Part shown: positions 1-5,152 of the stretch, in pieces | How positions within the stretch are numbered: position 1 is the stretch's first letter | Layout: every line of letters begins with the position of its first letter | Assembly: GCA_937930625.1 (NCBI GenBank) | Contig: CALHBW010000219.1 | Coordinates: 1 to 9,790 of the forward strand | Length of the DNA stretch: 9,790 bases | Direction of reading: 5' to 3' | Origin: an uncultured Saprospiraceae bacterium | GTDB lineage: Bacteria; Bacteroidota; Bacteroidia; Chitinophagales; Saprospiraceae | The notes under the pieces: generated by a model | Told to the model about the DNA's origin: nothing | What the model saw: the letters and a program-made list of their open reading frames with translations, nothing else | The model's database searches: none | Translations under genes and position numbers: made by a program

Positions 1-138
1 TCATGTAGGAAATCAGGTGGAATACAGACTGGTTTTTATTTTAAATTTGGATAAAATGCTGATAATCAATCCTATAAGGTTTTCGAAAACCTTATAGGAT
101 TTGGGCTTGCTTCACATTCCACCTGATTTCCTACATGA
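1..138. repeat. Inverted repeat, 23-bp perfect arms, enclosing a palindrome
   Basis: Positions 1-23 and 116-138 are perfect reverse complements. The 92 bp between them contain a second, 34-nt perfect palindrome at 68-101, so the block can fold as a two-level cruciform or RNA hairpin. No reading frame of note lies inside. The left arm starts at the first base of the window, so the true arm may be longer. It could be a miniature inverted-repeat transposable element, a REP-like intergenic repeat or a structured transcript end. No flanking target duplication can be tested because the left flank is missing. Confidence 0.85.
68..101. repeat. 34-nt perfect palindrome (CCTATAAGG...CCTTATAGG)
   Basis: The sequence reads identically on both strands across 34 nt, centred on TTTTCGAAAA with outer arms AATCCTATAAGG and CCTTATAGGATT. 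It lies inside the larger inverted repeat at 1-138. There is no U-run directly after either side, so it is not a standard intrinsic terminator. A bidirectional transcript-end hairpin or an extrusion site are possible readings. Confidence 0.85.
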
Positions 139-164
139 GCCTTATTATTTTTTGAAAAAAAATA

Positions 165-201
165 TTTTTTAAACTTAAACTTAGACTTAGACTTAGACTT
201 A
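165..201 (-). repeat. Hexamer stop-codon array A: (TAAGTC)3 (TAAGTT)2 TAAAAAA
   Basis: Read on the minus strand from 201 leftwards, this is five 6-bp units capped by TAAAAAA. The first TAA is the stop codon of the four-helix-bundle remnant (199-201), so the following TAAs are in the same frame and give six stop codons, one every second codon. Other arrays of the same family lie at 384-401, 803-839, 2620-2662 and 2720-2755. Confidence 0.9.
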
Positions 202-375
202 TTCCTGTTTATTCTGTCTATTCTTGATAATTGTTACGAGGATTTTGATGAGTTCGATGTTTTCCTCGTGCAACTTGTCTCTTTGTTCACTGCCATAATT
301 GACATGGCGCATAATTCGTAAATTTACTTCTGTTTCGCGTAATTCTTTCAGGGCAATTCTGGCTTCAGGGAACAC
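199..375 (-). pseudogene. Four-helix-bundle protein (23S rRNA intervening-sequence protein family), 5'-truncated remnant
   Basis: The minus-strand frame ending in TAA at 199-201 encodes a C-terminal piece resembling the S23/IVS four-helix-bundle family: EARIALKELRETEVNLRIMRH followed, about 14 residues on, by ENIELIKILVTIIKN. These match the family's third and fourth helices, including the typical KE-RET motif and the LI-IL--IIK ending. Intact members are about 115-130 residues. Here only about 58 remain, with a possible GTG at 373-375, and the first two helices are absent. Upstream the frame runs into hexamer array B and meets a TGA in the left arm of the inverted repeat at 399-724, so that block probably replaced the 5' half. 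The function of the family is not well defined; in some bacteria it is encoded within 23S rRNA insertions. A shortened functional protein starting at GTG cannot be excluded. Confidence 0.7.
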
Positions 376-383
376 GAAAAAAA

Positions 384-401
384 TAAGTTTAAGTTTAAAT
401 T
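384..401 (+). repeat. Hexamer array B: (TAAGTT)2 TAAATT
   Basis: This short array reads on the plus strand and points away from the four-helix-bundle remnant, starting about 9 nt upstream of that frame's possible GTG start. It faces array C (803-839), which has the opposite orientation, so the gap between the remnant and the solute-binding protein gene has tandem-repeat arms at both ends. Confidence 0.7.
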
Positions 402-724
402 TACTAATTATTTTTCAGGGCAAACGAAAAGTCGTTTTTGTAATATGAGTTTTTAAATTGAAGATAGGCGCAAGTCGGCGGACATTTTTAAAATGTCAGG
501 CGACAATGTTTTTTCATTGCCTGTTCAAAATCATATTTTTATACAATTTTAATAACATAATTTGTGAAAAATAATTCAAGTTAAAACAAAAATTTATCTC
601 GCCTGACATTTCAAAAATGTCCGTCGAGTGGCTTTCCCGAAAACCTAAAAATCAACACATTATAAATTATCAAAACGACTTTTCGTTCCCCCTGAATTAT
701 TTTTTAAAAAAATAATTAGTAAAT
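399..724. repeat. Nested inverted-repeat block, MITE-like
   Basis: The left arm at 399-438 and the right arm at 672-724 are imperfect reverse complements. They share TTTACTAATTATTTTT, a CAGGG motif, and ACGAAAAGTCGTTTT. The right arm is about 13 nt longer because of an extra A/T stretch. Inside lies a second inverted pair, 473-505 with 598-628, and each member is itself a near-perfect hairpin around GACATTTT-AAAATGTC. No coding frame is visible in the roughly 325 bp. The layout suits a non-autonomous inverted-repeat element, or a structured RNA, that truncated the neighbouring four-helix-bundle gene. No clear target-site duplication is seen, so mobility is inference. Confidence 0.75.
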
Positions 725-802
725 GTTTTAATATAAATATTTGATTAACAGTTTCTTATGCTATGTTTTTTTTTTAATGAATTTAATTTTTAATTAAATT
801 CG
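725..802. other. AT-rich spacer with T-tract and small hairpin
   Basis: This stretch is almost entirely A/T. It holds a run of ten T at 766-775 and a 10-bp stem with a 3-nt loop at 779-801 (GAATTTAATT/AATTAAATTC). The stem has no G-C core, and on the minus strand, where the solute-binding protein transcript would end, it is not followed by a T-run. I do not call it a terminator. Confidence 0.5.
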
Positions 803-839
803 TTTTTTAAACTTAAACTTATTCTTAAACTTAAACTTA
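803..839 (-). repeat. Hexamer stop-codon array C: (TAAGTT)2 TAAGAA (TAAGTT)2 TAAAAAA
   Basis: On the minus strand the array starts exactly at the TAA stop codon (837-839) of the solute-binding lipoprotein gene and runs away from it. Five units plus the TAAAAAA cap is the same size and cap as array A. The solute-binding protein therefore ends in six in-frame stop codons within 33 nt. Confidence 0.9.
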
Positions 840-2612
840 ATTCGCAACAGGCGTAGAAATCTGAAAGCCCGAATCCCAGTAACCGGGGCGGATACCGGAG
901 GCGTAAGCATTATTAAATTTCTTGCTGATAGCGATACGTTCTTTTTGTGCCAATAAGAAAATATAGGGCACATCATCGTGTATTTCCTGATGCAATTGGT
1001 GGTAGAGTGCGTATCGTTTTTGGTCGTCCATTTCTTTGCGAAGGTCGTCAATGATTTGGTCGGTTTTGACATTGCCAAATCCGGTGTAATTCGAGCCACC
1101 GTCGTTATAGGAGTCGGTGTGCCATATCTGTTTGGGGTCAGATTCGAGCGGAGACGAAATCCAGCCCATAGTGACCATATCAAAATTGTGCGACTTGGCG
1201 CGCTCCAACATGACCGACCATTCGAGTGGCAAAATATTGACCTTGATACCTGCCTTGCGCGCTTCCTCTTGAAAGATAAGACAAGCACGTTCGCGGCGCG
1301 AATTGCCGGTATTGAAGTGCAAATCAATCGTGAAATCGACTTTTTCACCGTCTATTTCTTTATCCAAAACACCATTGCCATCTGTATCTTTCCAGCCTGC
1401 TGCTGCAAGGAGTTGTTTGGCTTTGGCGTGGTCATGTGCGTAAGGTTTTACATTCGGGTTGAGGCGTTCGGTGAGCGATGGGTGGGTAAAACTCGCTACA
1501 CGTTCGCCCAAACCATAACAGAAGGATTCTATCAATTGGTCAACGTTCATGATGTGTGCAAGTGCCTTGCGGGTATTGACATCGCTGAATTTGTCACGTC
1601 GCTTATTGATTGCCATATAATCATATGAAAACAGGGGAGGGGTAGCCGTCTCGAACTTACTTGTAAAGTTTTTTGACTCGCGTAAATCGGTCACGAAAGG
1701 CTTCGGCTCAATGCCGCGCATAGCGTCTATTTTTTCTCCTTTGAGGGCTACTGTAGCAGTTGTGAGGTCATTAATGGTCTCAAAAACAAGTGTTTCGGGA
1801 TAGGCTTCAAACCAATGGTTGTCTTTTACTTTGTGTCCCCACCAGTCTTTTTTTAATTTGAGCGTAACACGTTGATTGACCTGCCATTTGTCAAAGGTAT
1901 AAGGTCCTGAACCTACGACGACTTCGCGTTGGAATTTGCTGCTGTTGTATTGGTCTGCAAATGTATTGATGTCCGCGTTATTGTCCAGTTTTTCGCCTTT
2001 GGTATAGAGTTCTTTGACGGTAAATTTCTTCATAATGCCTTCAGAGTCATAGATATATGCAGGGACGATGTAGAAATCTGCTAAGGCAGATTCTGCAATC
2101 ATATAAGGCTTGGCATAGATGAGGGAGAATTTTTTCGGATTATTTTCATCAATAATAATCTCTTCAATATCTTCGAGATAAGGCTTTAGGGCTTTGCTAT
2201 CTGTTTTGGGGTTTTTGAGAACGCGAAGCGAAAAATCAACGTCGTGACCGGTAATCGGTTCGCCATTGTCCCAGACAGCTTCGGGACGAATTTCCATATC
2301 AGCGCGGAGTTTTCCACCGGGCAATTCGGTATAAACCGGACGTGCTTTTGCCAGCACAGGTACAATACTATAATCCTTAAAGTCAATGTTAACTAAGGTC
2401 TGAAAAACGTGTTGGAAAATAATCGTTGCACCATTATCATTTGAATTGAGGGGCGTCAATTCTTCGGGGTCTCCGAGTGCATGTGTGACGACTTTGTTTT
2501 CGTAATTGCCTGAATTATTATTAGTAGTTGTACCACTGTTATCGCTACCACAGCTCGTAAATAGCCAAATTAGCGCGACTGCGAATACCCAAGAAAACTT
2601 ATTTATTCTCAT
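837..2612 (-). CDS. ABC transporter solute-binding lipoprotein, peptide/nickel type (SBP_bac_5)
   Basis: This 591-residue protein is a periplasmic, lipid-anchored binding component of an oligo/dipeptide-type ABC importer (cluster C, DppA/OppA-like). Residues 1-20 form a lipoprotein signal with lipobox LFTSC and lipidation at Cys21, followed by a Ser/Thr/Asn linker. Family motifs are WDNGEPITGHDV (residues 114-125), GSGPYTFDKW (from 234), NTRKALAHIMN in the middle, and a C-terminal SNYTGFGNVKTDQIID then YHQLHQEIHDDVPYIFLL. The length is typical. The start is the ATG at 2610-2612, which gives a complete signal; no Shine-Dalgarno is present, as is usual in this phylum. No permease or ATPase gene lies in the window, so it is an orphan subunit here. 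The ligand cannot be read from sequence; peptides are most likely. The gene is bracketed by outward-facing hexamer arrays starting at its stop codon and 7 nt upstream of its start. Confidence 0.92.
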   Translation of the reverse strand: MRINKFSWVFAVALIWLFTSCGSDNSGTTTNNNSGNYENKVVTHALGDPEELTPLNSNDNGATIIFQHVFQTLVNIDFKDYSIVPVLAKARPVYTELPGGKLRADMEIRPEAVWDNGEPITGHDVDFSLRVLKNPKTDSKALKPYLEDIEEIIIDENNPKKFSLIYAKPYMIAESALADFYIVPAYIYDSEGIMKKFTVKELYTKGEKLDNNADINTFADQYNSSKFQREVVVGSGPYTFDKWQVNQRVTLKLKKDWWGHKVKDNHWFEAYPETLVFETINDLTTATVALKGEKIDAMRGIEPKPFVTDLRESKNFTSKFETATPPLFSYDYMAINKRRDKFSDVNTRKALAHIMNVDQLIESFCYGLGERVASFTHPSLTERLNPNVKPYAHDHAKAKQLLAAAGWKDTDGNGVLDKEIDGEKVDFTIDLHFNTGNSRRERACLIFQEEARKAGIKVNILPLEWSVMLERAKSHNFDMVTMGWISSPLESDPKQIWHTDSYNDGGSNYTGFGNVKTDQIIDDLRKEMDDQKRYALYHQLHQEIHDDVPYIFLLAQKERIAISKKFNNAYASGIRPGYWDSGFQISTPVAN

Positions 2613-2619
2613 AATTTAT

Positions 2620-2662
2620 TAAGTTTAAGTCTAAGTGTAAGTTTAAGAATAAGTGTAAAAAA
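2620..2662 (+). repeat. Hexamer array D, six TAAGNN units plus TAAAAAA
   Basis: The units in order on the plus strand are TAAGTT, TAAGTC, TAAGTG, TAAGTT, TAAGAA, TAAGTG, then TAAAAAA. The array begins 7 nt upstream of the solute-binding protein ATG, in antisense orientation to it, and would lie in that gene's 5' leader. Its segment 2638-2654 is perfectly complementary to 2727-2743 in array E, so the leader can form a 17-bp helix. Confidence 0.9.
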
Positions 2663-2696
2663 TTAATTTTCAGGTAAATTTATATTGCGAAAATTT

Positions 2697-2720
2697 ATTA
2701 TTTATTTTAAAATAAATAAT
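2697..2720. repeat. 24-nt perfect A/T palindrome
   Basis: ATTATTTATTTT is followed directly by its reverse complement AAAATAAATAAT. It lies between arrays D and E, inside the loop of the inverted repeat they form, so the 2620-2755 block is a nested inverted repeat like those at 1-138 and 399-724. Confidence 0.85.
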
Positions 2721-2755
2721 TTTTAGACTTATTCTTAAACTTAAACTTAATCTTA
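2720..2755 (-). repeat. Hexamer stop-codon array E: TAAGAT (TAAGTT)2 TAAGAA TAAGTC TAAAAA
   Basis: Read on the minus strand from 2755, the array has five units and an A-rich cap. It starts exactly at the TAA (2753-2755) closing a 38-codon frame that looks like a gene remnant. It faces array D across 57 bp and is its partner arm. Confidence 0.9.
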
Positions 2756-2869
2756 TTCTTCGGTTAGAAGATGTTTTAAGGCTAAATTTAGAAATAATAA
2801 ATGGATTGGCAAAGGAATTTTGCTGATGTGCGGATAGTCATAACCTACGAAGTGAGTTTTGCAAATTGT
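2753..2869 (-). pseudogene. Possible C-terminal gene remnant, unidentified
   Basis: After a TAG at 2870-2872 this minus-strand frame runs 38 codons to TAA at 2753-2755. It reads as ordinary protein: FVGYDYPHISKIPLP, then a Leu/Phe/His-rich helix-like segment and a KHLLTEE end. It contains no ATG and is in a different frame from the anti-sigma gene that ends at 2877. The stop codon is the first unit of array E, as with the intact gene at 837, which supports it as the tail of a former gene. I do not recognise the family. A chance open frame in AT-rich DNA is the alternative. Confidence 0.3.
2783..2813 (-). promoter_or_regulatory. Bacteroidota-type promoter candidate for the solute-binding protein gene
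   Basis: On the minus strand TTTG (2813-2810) is followed after 19 nt by TAAATTTA (2790-2783), which matches 7 of 8 positions of the Bacteroidota -7 consensus TAnnTTTG; the -33 element matches TTTG. Transcription would start near 2777 and give a leader of about 165 nt containing arrays E and D. The consensus is established knowledge; use of this site is inference. Confidence 0.45.
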
Positions 2870-2876
2870 CTATTGT

Positions 2877-3308
2877 TCAGGCAAAACTTAATGCTACATA
2901 TAGTAAGTTTGAATAAATAGGGTAGGGTGGACGAACCGGTTCAGGTTTTTCAAAATCGTTCATATTATCCTGTTTAGCTGCTGATTTATTGATCTGCTGT
3001 TCTACGATTTGAGAAGCCGGGGGAATCGCTGTATTTATAGTTACTTGTACCATAAATGCAAGCGCAATTGCGGCTGCTATACTAAGCCATATTTTCTTGG
3101 TGTTGGACATACTGACGACTTTGGGGCGATGAACTGTCGGCTTGCTGGCACAATAACTATTGACGCCCACCATGATTTCTGCTTGCAGATCTACCTCTGC
3201 CCGAAACGCTTCATCTGTGGCATATTTTGCCTCAAATTGCCGACGTTCTGCCCCTTCCAATTCGCCGAAAAGGTAGCTGTCTATCCATTCTTGTTGATCG
3301 CAATTCAT
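2877..3308 (-). CDS. Probable anti-sigma factor, single-pass membrane protein
   Basis: This 143-residue protein begins 24 nt after the ECF sigma factor gene, in the same direction. Its N-terminal part (residues 8-45, with IDSYLFGELEGAERRQFEAKY and then FRAEVDLQ) resembles the short helical cytoplasmic domain of Bacteroidota anti-sigma and regulator proteins, which open with a conserved Y-GEL---E---FE pattern. One membrane segment follows at about residues 73-91, preceded by basic residues (KK at 71-72), placing the N-terminus inside. About 50 periplasmic residues remain, Pro-rich and without a recognised domain. No zinc-finger HxxxCxxC motif is present. The likely role is to hold the neighbouring sigma factor at the membrane until a signal arrives. 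The call rests mainly on position and topology. No recognised sensor domain or partner gene is seen. Confidence 0.65.
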   Translation of the reverse strand: MNCDQQEWIDSYLFGELEGAERRQFEAKYATDEAFRAEVDLQAEIMVGVNSYCASKPTVHRPKVVSMSNTKKIWLSIAAAIALAFMVQVTINTAIPPASQIVEQQINKSAAKQDNMNDFEKPEPVRPPYPIYSNLLYVALSFA

Positions 3309-3332
3309 ATTTTAAGTATTGTTGTGTTGTCG

Positions 3333-3914
3333 TCAGATAGCTCGTAACATAGAATTTCTACCACCTGCGAATGCCAATTCTTTTAATTTTTTCATTGCTT
3401 TGCACTTGAAATTTTTAGCTGTCTGCTGACTCTTAAAGCCCATGATAATAGCGATTTCCGACATTTTTTTTCGTTCAAAACAATGTAGCTGCAATATTTC
3501 TTGTTCGCGTGGTGAAAGCCTTCCTAAGTATTTGCGAAGGATTTCATTGCGTTCCTTAATGATAAAATCCTCCTCAATATTGATGGGCGATTCAAAAACA
3601 TCCGCAAAGGTGTCTATAGGAACATTGCGCCCTGATTTTCGGAGTTTTTTGTACCAAAGATTCTGTGCTACTCTGAAATTATAGGTCGTCAATTTGGCGT
3701 TGTGTTGGTATTTATTATTGCGAATATTTTGCACCAAATTGATACAAACGTCCTGAAAAATATCTTGTGCGTCGGCGTGACTGCCACTATTTCTGCAAAT
3801 CCACTTACATATCATATCAAAACTCTGCTCGCGGATTTGGCGCAAGGCTTCATTCGCCTCTTGCGATTTACCGGAGCGAATTTTTAAGATGAGTATGTGG
3901 TCTGAATAACGCAT
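3333..3914 (-). CDS. RNA polymerase ECF-family sigma factor
   Basis: This 193-residue protein has the two-domain layout of extracytoplasmic-function sigma factors. Region 2 spans roughly residues 23-93, with DAQDIFQDVCINLVQNI (48-64) and the promoter-melting segment KLTTYNFRVAQNLWYKKLRK (74-93). A linker follows, then region 4 at about 126-180, with LSPREQEILQLHCFE and the helix-turn-helix KMSEIAIIMGFKSQQTAKNFKCKAMKKL. The start is the ATG at 3912-3914. It directs RNA polymerase to a specific set of promoters and is probably controlled by the membrane protein encoded 24 nt downstream, the usual sigma/anti-sigma arrangement. Targets cannot be read from sequence. Auto-regulation is common in the family but not shown here. 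Confidence 0.93.
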   Translation of the reverse strand: MRYSDHILILKIRSGKSQEANEALRQIREQSFDMICKWICRNSGSHADAQDIFQDVCINLVQNIRNNKYQHNAKLTTYNFRVAQNLWYKKLRKSGRNVPIDTFADVFESPINIEEDFIIKERNEILRKYLGRLSPREQEILQLHCFERKKMSEIAIIMGFKSQQTAKNFKCKAMKKLKELAFAGGRNSMLRAI

Positions 3915-3941
3915 TTGTGAAGGTTAATACCACTAAGTTGA

Positions 3942-3972
3942 AAAAGGTAACTTTTTTTTTACGGTAAACAGT
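3942..3972 (-). promoter_or_regulatory. Weak promoter candidate for the sigma operon with a T9 tract in its spacer
   Basis: On the minus strand TACCTTTT (3949-3942) matches 7 of 8 positions of TAnnTTTG. About 19 nt upstream is ACTG, a poor -33 element. The spacer contains nine A on the minus strand (nine T at 3952-3960), and the -33 site lies in the heptamer array. Transcription from here would leave a leader of about 20 nt. Confidence 0.28.
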
Positions 3973-3995
3973 GGACGGTAGATGGTTAACGGTTC
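3961..3995 (+). repeat. Degenerate 7-bp tandem repeat, five units (ACGGTTA-like)
   Basis: Plus-strand units are ACGGTAA, ACAGTGG, ACGGTAG, ATGGTTA, ACGGTTC. The array lies about 47 nt upstream of the sigma factor start and points away from it. Inverted copies of the same unit occur at 4075-4095, so the smpB-sigma gap has convergent tandem-repeat arms like the hexamer-framed gaps. Confidence 0.75.
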
Positions 3996-4074
3996 TAACG
4001 CAGGGTAGGACGCGAGTATTTTTTTACTTTTTTTTGACGGCATAAATTTCTTACTTGAAGGGTTTTGGAAGCAG

Positions 4075-4095
4075 ATTCCGTCCACCGTCAACCGT
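4075..4095 (-). repeat. Heptamer repeat overlapping the smpB stop codon
   Basis: On the minus strand ACGGTTG, ACGGTGG and ACGGAAT follow in phase. The smpB stop TGA (4088-4090) spans the first and second units, so the last codons of smpB are part of the repeat. It is the inverted counterpart of 3961-3995. Confidence 0.7.
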
Positions 4096-4546
4096 ACTTC
4101 TGAATCCGTTGTAGGTCGCGTTTGTTTTCGCGTTCTTTGATGGTGTTGCGTTTGTCGTATGATTTCTTTCCGCGTGCGAGGGCAACTTCGAGTTTGGCGA
4201 AGCCGCGTTCGCTCATAAAGAGGCGGGTGGGAACGATGGTGAAACCTTTTTCGCGGATTTTGCGGTCAAGTTTTTTAAGTTCTTGTTTGGTGAGTAAGAG
4301 TTTACGGACTCGGATGGGGTCGTGATTGTTGGATGTACCGTGTTTATATACCGAAATGTGCATATTACGGATGAAGAGTTCTCCGTTTTTCATAAAGCAG
4401 TAGGCTTCTTTTAGATTCGCGTTGCCATCACGGATAGATTTGATTTCTGTACCCAACAATACCATTCCTGCCTCATACCTTTCCACAAAAAAGTATTCGT
4501 ATTCCGCCTTGCGGTTGACTATATTTATTTCTTTTTGTTTTGACAT
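4088..4546 (-). CDS. smpB: SsrA-binding protein SmpB (tmRNA ribosome rescue)
   Basis: SmpB binds tmRNA and delivers it to stalled ribosomes for trans-translation, in the cytoplasm. The 152-residue product has the full family layout: NRKAEYEYFFVERYEAG at the start, GTEIKSIRDG, the NLKEAY segment, HDPIRVRKLLL in the middle, and the basic tail GKKSYDKRNTIKERENKRD that enters the ribosomal A site. I chose the ATG at 4544-4546. An in-frame TTG 21 nt upstream would add seven residues not typical of the family. The length fits other SmpB proteins. No tmRNA gene is visible in the window. The stop codon lies inside a heptamer repeat. Confidence 0.96.
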   Translation of the reverse strand: MSKQKEINIVNRKAEYEYFFVERYEAGMVLLGTEIKSIRDGNANLKEAYCFMKNGELFIRNMHISVYKHGTSNNHDPIRVRKLLLTKQELKKLDRKIREKGFTIVPTRLFMSERGFAKLEVALARGKKSYDKRNTIKERENKRDLQRIQKYG

Positions 4547-4850
4547 TTCTATTAAAGTTATTGACAATCAGATGTTTGCCAGCTTTTCAACCGTTTTTTT
4601 CATTGTGAATTTTATGTCTATTTGAATTCCATTTCACACAAATTTGCATTTATTTTTAATCAAATCCAAACACAAGCAAATTCTAAACTCTAACTTCAAA
4701 ACAGATACTAATGTTTCATCTGCTTTTTTATTTCGAGCGTCTGTGTTTGATATTTTGATACCTTTTGTGATTTTCATCTTCCTCAAGACGCATTTTCTCT
4801 ATTATAATTTTGATATTTTACACTAATACAACATTTAATAGTAAAAAATA

Positions 4851-4882
4851 CTTGATTATATAATAACAAATTGGTACATTTG
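4851..4882 (+). promoter_or_regulatory. Bacteroidota-type promoter candidate, CTTG-N20-TACATTTG
   Basis: TACATTTG (4875-4882) matches all fixed positions of the TAnnTTTG -7 element, and CTTG (4851-4854) sits 20 nt upstream, the expected -33 spacing. Transcription would start near 4889 on the plus strand. The next gene in that direction begins at 5487, so the product would be a leader of about 600 nt or a separate non-coding RNA. I saw no comparable site closer to 5487. Confidence 0.5.
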
Positions 4883-5086
4883 CGTATGTATTAATGCGTT
4901 CATGTTCAGATTGATAATAAATTAACAACTTGAACAAACAATAATATTGTTAAATAATCTAAATTGTAATATACTGCAAATTAGGATTATATAAAACACC
5001 TCAAATTTATAGTTCCCGACTTATCTACACATCAACTACCTGATTAACTACCACACAGTAAGCCGTATCCATCCGATATTACACGC

Positions 5087-5117
5087 TTTACTTTAAAGCC
5101 TATAGCTTTAAAGTAAA
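5087..5117. repeat. 13-bp perfect stem, 5-nt loop
   Basis: TTTACTTTAAAGC (5087-5099) and GCTTTAAAGTAAA (5105-5117) are perfect complements around loop CTATA. No T-run follows directly on the plus strand, so it is not a typical terminator. It would form in any transcript started near 4889. Confidence 0.7.
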
Positions 5118-5152
5118 ACCATGCCTTTCTAAGATATAGGTACTATACCTCA

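Noticed and set aside
165..201. CRISPR array or CRISPR-like repeats
   Set aside because: The units are 6 bp and contiguous without unique spacers, and no cas genes are present.
779..801. Intrinsic terminator after the solute-binding protein gene
   Set aside because: The stem is nearly all A/T, and on the relevant minus strand the bases after it are A-rich rather than T-rich.
978..1628. 216-codon plus-strand open frame
   Set aside because: It lies wholly antisense to the solute-binding protein gene, which has a signal peptide and family motifs. The plus-strand translation has no recognisable domain.
384..2662. Integron-like gene cassettes, given the inverted repeats between genes
   Set aside because: No attC core (GTTRRRY/RYYYAAC) pairing is seen at the repeats and no integrase is present.
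2855..2888. AGTTTTGC/GCAAAACT hairpin at the anti-sigma gene end as a terminator
   Set aside because: The 8-bp stem has an 18-nt loop, overlaps the coding end and lacks a following T-run.
4547..4567. TTG start that would extend SmpB by seven residues
   Set aside because: The ATG at 4544-4546 directly precedes the conserved N-terminal segment; the extension adds nothing typical of the family.
4644..4826. 60-codon plus-strand frame in the divergent spacer
   Set aside because: It is Phe/Ile-rich as expected from AT-rich DNA, with no family motif, start context or downstream partner.
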